In this document: positions 37,801-51,300 of the stretch, in pieces
Numbering within the stretch: the stretch's first letter is position 1
Layout of the letters: every line of letters starts with the position of its first letter
From: Panulirus ornatus
Taxonomy: Eukaryota > Arthropoda > Malacostraca > Decapoda > Palinuridae
Assembly (NCBI RefSeq): GCF_036320965.1
Contig: NC_092265.1
Span: 535,001 to 599,000 of the forward strand
Length of the DNA: 64,000 bases
Reading direction: 5' to 3'
Made by a program: the position numbers and the translations under genes
Notes under the pieces: generated by a model
Seen by the model: the letters and a program-made list of their open reading frames with translations, nothing else
Databases searched by the model: none
Told to the model about the DNA's origin: nothing

Positions 37801-40800
37801 TCTGAAAAAATGATAAATGAACCTCACCATGTGTTTCCCCTATGAGACTTAAATTCAAACATACACATGAACAGCAACTTTACCAATACAAAACATCATT
37901 TACTTTACACAACTGCTTCTCATGCTTTTTTTGAATGACAATATTTTGACAATTGTACATTTACTAAAGGTTTCTTGGTAAACATAGGTGCTTATTTCAA
38001 ATATTAACAATGGAAGTAATTCTGAAGTGTACATATGTATGTGTTTAAAAGAATAAGCAAATGACATCAAGTAAAATTATGTTAATATTAGTAAATAGTT
38101 ATCCATGTGCACAGGACAGTGATGATAGGTGGAGACTCTGCTGCTGTGGTCAAACCCTTGACAGAAGTTTCCAGAGGGAATTGGCATGATAGATATAGAT
38201 AGTTATATAGGGGAGAAAGATACTGCCCATGTATCACCTACATGTCATAAAAGAAAACCCAAAGAAGTGAGAGCAAGGGGCTGGAAATCCTCCCCTCCTG
38301 CATTACTTCCCAAAAGGGACAAAGGAAGCAGCTAAGTAAGGATTTTTCCTCTAAGGCTCAATCATCCATTCTTAATGCTAACTTGCTAATGAAGGATATG
38401 GCAAACATGTAAGAAAAGAATGCATAAACAGAAACCATAAATAGTTATAAAAGTCATTTCATGAAAACGGGTCACTTGCCAATGCTCTGATTGTAACTCC
38501 TTCCACCCCACTTCTCGCCTCCAACTCCTCAAGGGAATTATGCCTTATCTTTTGGGCTGCTTCAGGGCCACGCTTACTTGGGTTTTCGGTATTCTTTAAT
38601 TTCACATGCTTAATTGGTTTCTCTGTATTCTTTAATGTCACATGTTTCAAATATATTGTTAAGGGTCATGGGTGAAACTGTATCATAAGTTTACAACCTG
38701 CTGTACCTTAACAACTCCTCTTCCCTCCAAGCATCACCCTCACTAGTGCCTCTACACATTAACTTTACCGTTATACCATGACCATATGAGTGTTTTATCT
38801 CACCTTTTTGTCCAAATCCTTTACTTTTACATGTATTCTCTTCATTTCAAGAGGAAAATAGTTAATTTGAAAATTTCATCTTTTTGCCATATCAATAATC
38901 TTGAGGAATTCTGGGGACTATCAAGAAAAATCATGGCACTACTTGCATTGCTTTGCACTTTCATCACAAGAGATGCAAGTTCAATTACACATCTGGAAAT
39001 GGTTGTTATGGTGCTATTTGTTGTATCTTCACAGAGCCTGTCACACTTGCCATGTCAAAGTCCCTGACTTGGTATCCAATGCCTCAAACTAGCTAACCCT
39101 GGTTACCTAAAACGTTGCCATCTTATAACATTTGGGAATCATTTCAAAGAGGATAATTTCAATTCTAAAGACTGACCTAAGAGCAAGAGGTAGAAGAGCT
39201 CCAGACTCAAGGTTGATTGTGAGGTGCACAGACTCCAACCTCCGAGTGACAAACAACTCTGCTGAATCTGTGGTGGCTACATTGCCCTCTACATCTCCTT
39301 CACTGTTTAAAAAGATATATCATTCTCTGCTGCTATGAAAGCAATCAGTAACAAAAATGCATAAATATATATCTATTTTTCTAACTAAAGTTTAACAATG
39401 CTCTTTTGCAGTCTGTCTATCTAGTTTCTACATCACTTAAAAAGAAGCTTAAAGTTGAAATTTGTTCATAATCATCTAACTTTCAAGCCTTACATAGAAA
39501 AAGGTTAGTATTAAACAAATATCTATTGTAGTCTACATTTCCAATATATTTTCAAAACTTATTAATACTGAATTTATCCCATATTCAGTTTTTACATATA
39601 TCAAATGTTTACTGTTTCATTCAAGCTTATTATGTGACTGTTACACAATAAAGAATTCAGTCCACATCTCATGAAGGCAAACTTTATGGTTAAGCATACC
39701 TGCCATCCTTCCCTTCTATTGTACCATGATTAATACAGCCCTTATTTGCACCTTGCATGAGACCTTTCTGTAGGGTACTCTTTATCTGTTCACTCTCCAC
39801 ATGTGTTATTCGTGGGGATGACTCAGATTCTCGATCAGTGTCTATCCTTGGTGAAAGCAGGGAACTTGGATCCTGTGAAAAAGTAACCAACCTCATAAAC
39901 TTAGTACAATATTCTAATTACAGTAAGCTGGTACATAAAGTAATATCTTAATTCTTTCAGCAACACTGCTGCTCTTGTCCATTGCCTTGGATAAAGAAGC
40001 AAAAAGAAGTAAGTTGGTCCACATAAATTTTCAGGAAATACATTATCATAAAAACTAATGTGCTAAAGCTCATACCAATGCAGAAAAGTAACAGGGACTA
40101 AGTGAAAAAGTATAAGAATTTATGAAATAATTATTTGGGTATGACTACTAAAGTGCGAGAGGTACAGTGTATGGAATAGTGGCAAAAAAAAGGATTAGAA
40201 AAAGCTAAACAGGGAAAGCAGAGATAAGCAAGAATGATTTTAAGAAGCAAGTGGTTGTGTGGATGAGAACTTTACCAAAATAATGCTTGATGGAAAAATG
40301 CTGAAATATAAAATGTCAGCATGCAGCAATCATCTATCTTAAAAGAGCTCTCACAGTTATCAGAGGTGGACTGTTGAACATGTAACAGTTCTGTTGGGTG
40401 GCTTCCATGACACAGTGAAGTAACTCAGTGAGTCAAAAGAGGACCTGCCACAGTTACATGCTCAGATGCAGAGCCCAATTTCCTCAAACTTGGTGAATTT
40501 GCAAAGCATCCTGACAGTGCCATCATTCAGCCATGAAAGAATAACAGGCAGCTGCTCTGGGGCTGACTATACATACATCTCCACTCTTCCTTTGCCTTAC
40601 CTTTTAGCAATCTGTATGCTCCAGTGATGCTATCCATGAAAGAAAAAAAGTACATATGAGCCCCTGTCAGCGGCACCTTGTTTACCATATTTTTTTAACA
40701 AACTGGCTCAAAAATGTCACACTAATATTTTTGTCCCAGCTGGATCAGAGATGCTTGGCATAGAGAAGAGATTCTCTTAAGCTCCTTACTGAGCTAGCAA

Positions 40801-43800
40801 CACTCATTAAAATCACCTGCCTGATACAAGAACTGTAAGAAACTGCTTAATTTTCAAAACTCAAGCAGACCTGATCTGGCCTTGTTTCCCAGGAACTGGA
40901 TATGCCAATGAAAAAATATCAACTTCATTGCAGAGTCTTTTACCATATTACCATAAGATAAATAACAGAGTCAACACATGGAAATAGTACACCTTCCTGA
41001 AAGGGACATGCAACCAAGAAGGGCAAACTATGAACTCTAGACTAAGGTCATCCGACAGGGTCCTTCGGGTAAATCATCTCTCTCCGGTTGAAAATCTTTT
41101 TCTTTCATTACCCTACCCTTAGTAGTAGTGCAGTTACTAAGAAATATATCATTACACAAAATCAATTGTGTGGTAAAAAAAAAAAAAAAAAAGAGTGTAG
41201 TTGAGATAGCTAAAGAGAGTTTCCTGATACAGTTTGGACATATGGAGTGAGTGAAGAAAGGTTGACAAAGAGGACATAAGTACCAGGAGTGGAGGGATCA
41301 AGAAGAGGAACAAGGAGAAAAGGGAGACCAAATTTGAGATGGAAGGATGGATTGAAAAAGATTTTGATCGACTGGGGCCTGAAAATACAGAAGGGTGAAA
41401 GGCATGCATGGGATAGAGTGCATTAAAATGATGTGGTATACTGGGGTCAACATGGATTGAACCAGGACATGTAAAGCATTCGGGGTAAACCATGGAAAGT
41501 TCTGCAGGGCCAGGTTGTGAATATGGAACATTATGTATGACTGTTAGAGAATATATGAGCGGATGTGGCCTTTCTTCATCTGATCTTGGTGCTACCTTGT
41601 TGACATGGGAGACAGTGATCAAATATGAAAAAATACTACCAAAAAATATATAACTACTACATTCTCTATCATGAATACATGATAATGCCCATGAAATATT
41701 CAAAATTACTTTCATAACATACTACTGCAGGAGCTGCTACATGACTAAAAATCTTCCATTTCCACACAATTTTTGTACGAGATCTAAAATCACACTAGAC
41801 CCAAAAAACCACCTGGTATATCAGAAAAATTACTGCCAGAGTTAGTCATGAAAGAAAATATATGACTATAAGTGACTGCTCTTCATACAACATACAAGTG
41901 CCATACCTCTACTATTAATGAAAGACAAGATTAAGATTCCTACCACCTGCTTCTATTTATTGCTTCTACTATTTTGCCAAAAGGGAGGGATAGTCCAAAA
42001 CATTCACCTTTCTTAAAAACCCAAGTGTTCTAAAAACACGTATGGTTCTACAACTTATAATACATGGTGGTAGAAGTCTTGTCATCTGAACCTAATCAGA
42101 CCTCATGATGCTCTGCATTGTTACACAAGAACACAAATATGGCTGACACCTAGATAAATGAGACTATACAGCCAAAGAAAAGGAAATTTACTTTTCAGTA
42201 AATTGCTGCTTCAAATTCACCCCATCAGCCCTGAGACGTATTGAATAAAGTTAAGATATTCAATATGCAGTGCATTCATCTCTTGTCAAGTCCCAAGCTG
42301 CTTACTTTAATGATGTCTGCCACTAAACAAATCTTATGTTCTACAAGGAAACCCCTTTAGGATAACATGTTATACAAGTCAACTCAAAATGAATCATCAG
42401 TTGCAATGCAATCTGTGGTGTGATGACCTAGAGTTATAACCGACATCTAGGAAAGTCACGTGACTATATGTACCACTGTCCCAGCCTACTGCAAGACCCT
42501 ATCTTGGCAGAAAACAGTAGTAGCAATACAGTGCAAAAGAACAAAAGAAAGGGACAAACTATACTCATCTGCTCTTATTTGAAAAAGGCAAAAGACAACT
42601 AATTATTCCCCTTTCATGTCCTCACTAATAGGTGATGCATGCTGAAATATACCACCTGAATTCCTAGTTAAGCAAGACAAAGAACCAACCACTGAGAAAG
42701 GGCATTAAAAAAGGATGTTTCCTGACTGTAAGAATAGTGATGTTATGTTGTTGATACAGCATGTTTCTATTCAATGATCAAAGAACAGCTGCTATGACCA
42801 GTATCTAACTATATATCCAACTCCATTCCCAATTTTCATGTATCCAGTAAATACAGCCTTTGAAATCATTCAAACATCCTCAATGCATGCCCAGCATGCT
42901 AAAGTGAACTATGGACTTCCAAACTTATATAAGGGCTTCTTTCTATTCCATTTTGCAGATTAAGTGACCTGCCATGTGAGACCAATGGATCATTTAAACA
43001 CACTCATACACAAAATGCTTTCCTAACACATAATCCCCTGTCAACTGTCAAACAACTTCATCTAGATCAAACCCATTTAGCCAAAGTTCCCAGCTTTCTG
43101 CTATGAAAGAACAATAATACAAGAACCAGTAACTATAGTTATATAATGTTCTACTATATTTTGTACACAACAGTTATGTAAAGCTGCCCAAAATTCTTAT
43201 ACATCATTATACAAATCATCTAAATCAGCTGCAGCCAAAATGCAGGGGGAATGCACTATGACCAGGCATTTTTCTTATGCACTGTAAAGAAAAAAATTAA
43301 ATTACAAAGTGCAAAAGCATACAGTACATTAATTGCAGGGGAAAATCATGGTATCATTCATTGAAAAAATCCATGATTTTCAAAGTATTTAATTCATCCT
43401 TATGCATCACTGCATGTAACATGTCAATCATTTTCCTTAAAACATAATAAATATAAATAATTCATATATATACTAAGAAAGAACTCAGGAAAGGCAGGGG
43501 GTGTATGGAAAAGGTGCTTCCTTTGAAGAATTTGAGTGACATATACTAAGGAGAAAGAGCGGAACTGTATTTGGCATTTTCGGATCCAGAGACTGACAAG
43601 GAGGCCTTGTGGAGTGGTGAAAGCCTTACATAAGATGAAAGGTGAATGGTATTGCACTTGAATTTTGTAAGAAGGACGGTGACTGTGTTGTTGATCGGTT
43701 AGTCTGGATTTTTAATGTATGTACTGATCATGGTGAGGTGTCTGAGGATTAGCTGAATGCATGTAAACTGCCACTCTTTAAAGGAATCCTAATCACCCAA

Positions 43801-44309
43801 TCAACAACACAGTCACTTCCTTTCTTAAGAAATATAAATACAACCATCCATCCTAGCCACTTCACCACATTTCATCACCTCTTTTCACCACACCATTAGT
43901 CATGACTTTATCACTTCACCTACTTCCCTGACCCAAACACCCTTCTTTTGTCACCCTATCCCGAACACCCTTCATTTGTCACCCTATCACCAAACAAATT
44001 CAAAAATTCTACAAAGTACTCACTCCATCTCCACTTCATCTCAAAATAATGGACTTTATATTTTTGAGTACCTCGACATGAATCAGTAAAAGAATTTTTT
44101 TTCATTCACTGGTGGGGTAAACCAAAAACATTACATCAAAAGAGACAGCGATAAAGTATAATAATATCTATTTATTTAGTATACTTTGTCACAGTCTCCT
44201 GCGTTAGCAAGGTAGCGCAAGGGAACAGATGAAAGATGGCCCAACCCACCCGCATACGAATGTATATACATAAACACCCACACACGCACATATACATACC
44301 TATACATTT

Positions 44310-44369
<60 letters not shown>

Positions 44370-45274
44370 GAAGAGTCAGTTGTTGTTCGCTGATGACACA
44401 GCGCTGGTGGCTGATTCATGTGAGAAACTGCAGAAGCTGGTGACTGAGTTTGGTAAAGTGTATGAAAGAAGAAAGTTAAGAGTAAATGTGAATAAGAGCA
44501 AGGTTATTAGGTACAGTAGGGTTGAGGGTCAATTCAATTGGGAGGTGAGTTTGAATGGAGAAAAACTGGAGGAAGTGAAGTGTTTTAGATATCTGGGAGT
44601 GGATCTGGCAGCGGATGGAACCATGAAAGCGGAAGTGGATCATAGGGTGGGGGAGGGGGCGAAAATTCTGGGAGCCTTGAAGAATGTGTGGAAGTCGAGA
44701 ACATTATCTCGGAAAGCAAAAATGGGTATGTTTGAAGGAATAGTGGTTCCAACAATGTTGTATGGTTGCGAGGCGTGGACTATGGATAGAGTTGTGTGCA
44801 GGAGGATGGATGTGCTGGAAATGAGATGTTTGAGGACAATGTGTGGTGTGAGGTGGTTTGAACGAGTAAGTAACGTAAGGGTAAGAGAGATGTTTGGAAA
44901 TAAAAAGAGCGTGGTTGAGAGAGCAGAGGAGGGTGTTTTGAAATGGTTTGGTCACATGGAGAGAATGAGTGAGGAAAGATTGACCAAGAGGATATATGTG
45001 TCGGAGGTGGAGGGAACGAGGAGAAGAGGGAGACCAAATTGGAGGTGGAAAGATGGAGTGAAAAAGATTTTGTGTGATCGGGGCCTGAACATGCAGGAGG
45101 GTGAAAGGAGGGCAAAGAATAGAGTGAATTGGATCGATGTGGTATACCGGGGTTGACGTGCTGTCAGTGGATTGAATCAAGGCATGTGTATGGGGGTGGG
45201 TTGGGCCATTTCTTTCGTCTGTTTCCTTGCGCTACCTCGCAAACGCGGGAGACAGCGACAAAGCAAAAAAAAGA

Positions 45275-45316
<42 letters not shown>

Positions 45317-48300
45317 TTCTTTTTTTTCTTTTAAACTATTTGCCATTTCCCGCATTAGCAAGGTAGCAGTAAGAACAGAGGACTGGGCCTTTTTTGGAAT
45401 ATCCTCACCTGGCCCCCTCTGTTCCTTCTTTTGGAAAATCAAAGGAAAACGAGAGGGGAGGATTTCCAGCCCCCCGCTCCCTCCCCTTTTAGTCGCCTTC
45501 CACGACACGCAGGGAATACGTGGGAAGTATTCTTAATCCCCTATCCCAGGGATATATATATATACATATATATATTTTTTTTTACATACTATTCGCCATT
45601 TCCCGTGATAGCGAGGTAGCGTTAAGAACAGAGGACTGGGCCTTTGAGGGAATATCCTCACCTGGCCCCCTTCTCTGTTCCTTCTTTTGGGAAAAAAAAA
45701 AAATATAATACAATGGTTGTACATGTCACAGATATAATGGCTTTAGAAAGATTATGAAAAAAAAAATCTCAAATACGTGAGGAAATACATACAGGGGTAA
45801 ATTGGTATTATCTAAGTATATGAGGAGACAAAAAAAAAATTGCAAGAGAGAGGAGATATAATGACAAGACATGCAGATATCTGAAATATGCATGGGAATG
45901 CCAGATATCAGATGACCTACTGATCAATGACAAAGGATATCGGCTGTAGGACAATAACAATAATTCATATTTCTAATTCAAATGAATGATAACAGGAGAA
46001 AAGAAACTTTCTTGAAGGAGCTATTGTCCTGAGAAGACATAATCTGCAGAAATCCAAGAGCAGTGTTATTCTACCTCTTCCTTCCACGTACTATTTCATT
46101 CAAAGCTTCAAAAAGCTAAATCAATTTACCATATTACCAAGCTCTGCCTCTGCCCATGCTATTCTGGCTGACACACCAGACAGATTGGAACCTTCACTCT
46201 CAATTCCATTTTCTACTTCTTCTGCTACAGATGGTTCCAATTCATAAATGCTCTCCCCTCTACGCATGTCTGTCAGCATCCATGGACCTCCTGCACTGTA
46301 AATTGACAGATCAAATTAAAATAGGACACAATTTATTTACAACATCTTAACAGAAAGCTGGGGAAAATATGACCATTTGTCAAATGCCTGTGACCAATAT
46401 GAATAAAATGCAGTGTATCTGTAAGTGGTCTTAAAAACTTTTATTCACTGAAAAAGCTGATGTGAAGGGTTTAGAAAGAGCTTTCTGATAAAAAGTTTAC
46501 ACCCAAAACTTAAAATAAGTTCCCTCAGTGGTGATTCAAAAGGACATTGGAATCTGCATCTCCCAAAAGAGAAAAGAGGAATACCAGGGCCGCACACAGC
46601 AGATCTATGACGTTTAAACTAAAGTATCGTCTGACAAAGATAGTAGATGAATGCCAAGACCACTTTTCTTGATTTCCTTTCATGAATGGTTTCTAAGGGG
46701 GCTAAAGCAGACCAACCTCTCTTTTATTATGTACTTTTATGTACAGTCTAGACTGAAATCATTAAACAAGTTTCTTAATCCACAATGGGATATTCCTCAC
46801 AAAAATAGGGTTTCAAGGATTCAAAGTACACAAATAAATGGTCCCCTTGATCAACTCCATAAAGTCTGAAAAACCTCAGAGAGACTTAACAGGGCATTAG
46901 GCATGATGCTCTTTTGAGGAAGTCTTTCAAGAAAGAGTGGATGATAATAAGGCTATTTACTGAATTATTGAATTGGTAAGCATACAAAAGAAAGACTCCT
47001 GCTGAAAAGGGCAGGGAACAGCTGGTGAGATGTCTAATTATCATTTGGTGGAGGCAGAGGTGAAGGTCTAATTATTATTTGGTGGAGGCAGAGGTGAAGA
47101 TATGTATAGGTTATTACAAGAGGTAATGATGTAGGTGACAAGGTGGTGAATGTTAGTGAGCTTGAAGGAGGCTTGTGTCGAGATACCATGACAGTCTGAC
47201 TATAAAATGGCCAAAGGTGAGAGTGAATGATGATGGAGGAGTGGGTGGAGAATGGAAAGCATACAGGGAAGCAACACAGCCATGTGCAAGGGAATTGGGT
47301 GGCATGCAGACAGCATGAAGTGGTAGTGAGAGAAGGGATGAGGAAGTTAAGCTGCCAATGAAAGAGGAAAGAGAGTTATTTAGGTATCATTTCAGAGAAA
47401 GAGAGTAAGTGACTAAAAGATATATGACAAAAATAGTTTGAGGTCAAGAGGGTGAAGGTGCTGAAAAAAGGGCAATGAGAGATGGGGGGAGCAATTACAA
47501 ACAAACTTTAAGAAGAATAAGAAAATGTTTGGAGGGAGGTTAAAACTGAGAGAAATAGAAGAGAACTAATGGAAACATCAGTGAAAGGGGAAAATGAGGA
47601 AGTGGTAACCTGAAGAAATGATGTGATGAGGAGATAGATTTAGCATTTTGAAGGATCATCGAATATGTTCAACGACAGAGTGGCAGATGCGTTAAGTTTG
47701 AGTCAGGGAGGTACGTGAAGTGAGAGCATCATAGCAAATGGTTTAGTAAAAAGAGACTGTCTATAGGATACACAAAATATATAGTCTCCTTAAATAGCAA
47801 TATTTTATTATTATATTTTTTATTATTTTGCTTTGTCGCTGTCTCCCGCGTTTGCGAAGTAGCGCAAGGAAACAGACGAAAGAAATGGCCCAACCCACCC
47901 CCATACACAATGTATATACATACACGTCCACACACGCAAATATACATACCTATACATCTCAATGTACACATATATATACACACACAGACACATACATATA
48001 TACCCATGCACACAATTCACACTGTCTGCCTTTATTCATTCCCATCGCCACCTCGCCACACAAGGAATACCATCCCCCTCCCCCCTCATGTGTGCAAGGT
48101 AGCACTAGGAAAAGACAACAAAGGCCCCATTCGTTCACACTCAGTCTCTAGCTGTCATGCAATAATGCCCGAAACCACAGCTCCCTTTCCACATCCAGGC
48201 CCCAGGCAATATGTTTTGCTTTAATTCATATTCATACAAGGGAACACAATGAATACAAGCAAATTCAGCTTGATTCCCTGTTGTTCACTTTGAGTGGACT

Positions 48301-51300
48301 TACATATACAATAATTATCAATCATATTTTGTCTTTTTAATGGCTATCTACTCATCTATCATGTCAGTTTTCTCCCTCTCTTACATCTATCTCCTCCCTC
48401 TTTTTCATTTCAATGTCAATTTTTTCTTCCTCCTCTCTCCTTCCCTTGCTTCCTCACTTCTATTTTGTTTATTTTGCTCAGGCCTGATAGGTGGAAGGTT
48501 AAGGAGTGGTGTGTTACAACCAAACCTAAAAGGATCTTGCATTTCCTTTCCCAGCATAGTTTGCTGAACAAAAGGGCATATTAATCATACGAGATAATTC
48601 TCATCATACCTGGTTTACACCATTCATTAAATATATCAGTTTTCTCCCCTTTTATTTCTCTAATACAAATATTTTCTTATTGTCACTTTGAAGAACAACT
48701 CTACCACTTTAACTTTTGACCACTTGACACTCACTGATCATCTTTTCTCTAAAGACTCTTTTGCCATGGCAACCCTCTTGATGGGAGTTACCAGATGGAA
48801 CTGGCATCAAAGATGCAGACAGATGGAGAGATAGACAGATAGCCACATTTTTCAGACTTATTCAATATTACTTGTTTTTTCTTTTCTCTTTGGTTTCTGT
48901 ACTTTTTTTAAACTACAAAGTACTGTGCATAACTTTTAACCAAAAAATTGAGCTCAAAATATGTAATACACAATTGCACTTTTTTCATGCAAAAATGTTA
49001 GTATACTTTAACCAAGAAGCATCACTTGAGTAACTATTAGCAATGTTTCTCTCCCATGGAAATTTGTCAGGGGTGGCTGGGTATGTTCCACTGGCTATAA
49101 TTTGTCAGAATTTCAAATTTCTCTCCCATCTATATCAATTACCTACAAACGCTTAAGAAATTCACAGAATATGAACGTTCAAGTTTACCAAATTTCTAGG
49201 ACTGTGGCAAATTAAATGTCCTATGCCTGCAAGCATAAGTTTTATCCATGTTTATAAATGCGATATATACAGTAAGTCATTCTCTTTCTCAAAGTATTTC
49301 TCACAAACATTTCTTCACAGCAAAAAAATTATACATTACATAAATTAGTCTCACCTTGGCATTCGCTTCATTATATCAAGAACACCAACACCATTCCAGT
49401 GTTGAGCAGCCCTCAGTTCTTCTGTAGTCACCCCAACTATCTGTACAAATTGTACAGATCCATTAGGTGTTGTGACACTTCCAAGTTGCGGATCCTCACC
49501 CATCAACATATGTTGCACCCGACTTTCACTATTATCTAATGGACAATGCCAAGAGACATGGTCGCCAACACACAATACAGACTCTGTAAGAATAGAAAGT
49601 AAGCACCACCTAGTTAATGATGTTGTCCAAGGTAAAGCAGATTATTTTATTTTTTTCACACATATTTGCCATTTCCCATTAGCGAGGTAGAGTTAGGAAC
49701 ATGTGACAGCTTCAGAGGGAAAATCCTTACTTTTCCCACAGGATGGGAGGATTTCCAGTCCCCAGCTCCCATCCCTTTTATTCACCTTCTACAACACACA
49801 GGAAAAACATGGGAAGCATTTCTCTCCCCTATCCCCAAAGATAATTATATCAGTTATCAAAAATCCTGTAGTATAACCATTTCTAAATGAAAAAATAAAT
49901 CAATAAATTCACAGTGTAATATAGCCTTTCATCTATCTTCATTAACCATGTACCTATACGATATTTGCACCACTGAATTTTCCTTTCATCTATCTTCAGT
50001 TGCCATGTAATATATCTTTTTTTTTTTTTTTTTTTTGCCGCTGTCTCCCGCGTTTGCGAGGTAGCGCAAGGAAACAGACGAAAGAAATGGCCCAACCCAC
50101 CCCCATACACATGTATATACATACGTCCACACACGCAAATATACATACCTACACAGCTTTCCATGGTTTACCCCAGACGCTTCACATGCCTTGATTCAAT
50201 CCACTGACAGCACGTCAACCCCGGTATACCACATCGCTCCAATTCACTCTATTCCTTGCCCTCCTTTCACCCTCCTGCATGTTCAGGCCCCGATCACACA
50301 AAATCTTTTTCACTCCATCTTTCCACCTCCAATTTGGTCTCCCTCTTCTCCTCGTTCCCTCCACCTCCGACACATATATCCTCTTGGTCAATCTTTCCTC
50401 ACTCATTCTCTCCATGTGACCAAACCATTTCAAAACACCCTCTTCTGCTCTCTCAACCACGCTCTTTTTATTTCCACACATCTCTCTTACCCTTACATTA
50501 CTTACTCGATCAAACCACCTCACACCACACATTGTCCTCAAACATCTCATTTCCAGCACATCCATCCTCCTGCGCACAACTCTATCCATAGTCCACGCCT
50601 CGCAGCCATACAACATTGTTGGAACCACTATTCCTTCAAACATACCCATTTTTGCTTTCCGAGATAATGTTCTCGACTTCCACACATTCTTCAAGGCTCC
50701 CAGAATTTTCGCCCCCTCCTCCACCCTATAATCCACTTCCGCTTCCATGGTTCCATCCACTGCCAGATCCACTCCCAGATATCTAAAACACTTCACTTCC
50801 TCCAGTTTTTCTCCATTCAAACTCACCTCCCAATTGACTTGACCCTCAACCCTACTGTACCTGATAACCTTGCTCTTATTCACATTTACTCTTAACTTTC
50901 TTCTTTCACACACTTTACCAAACTCAGTCACCAGCTTCTGTAGTTTCTCACATGAATCAGCCACCAGCGCTGTATCATCAGCGAACAACAACTGACTCAC
51001 TTCCCAAGCTCTCTCATCCCCAACAGACTTCATACTTGCCCCTCTTTCCAAAACTCTTGCATTCAGCTCCCTAACAACCCCATCCATAAACAAATTAAAC
51101 AACCATGGAGACATCACACACCCCTGCCGCAAACCTACATTCACTGAGAACCAATCACTTTCCTCTCTTCCTACACATACACATGCCTTACATCCTCGAT
51201 AAAAACTTTTCACTGCTTCTAACAACTTGCCTCCCACACCATATATTCTTAATACCTTCCACAGAGCATCTCTATCAACTCTATCATATGCCTTCTCCAG

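Larger units (their letters stand above)
37662..39176 (-). other. Sufu intron 7
   Basis: 1515 bp, GT-AG. Carries repeat C (38110-38200) next to an old SINE B (38208-38415). Confidence 0.85.
39873..46129 (-). other. Sufu intron 5
   Basis: 6257 bp, the largest intron, GT-AG. Holds several LINE pieces and two SINE B copies. About 39900-41180, 41650-43590 and 45710-46120 show nothing I can name. Confidence 0.75.
46296..49354 (-). other. Sufu intron 4
   Basis: 3059 bp, GT-AG. Carries a LINE 3' UTR (47815-48208) and a repeat C fragment (48765-48845). Confidence 0.85.

Noticed and set aside
44236..44370. N-terminal part of the 306-codon frame at 44236
   Set aside because: Antisense LINE 3' UTR plus (AT)n fused by chance to the LINE ORF.
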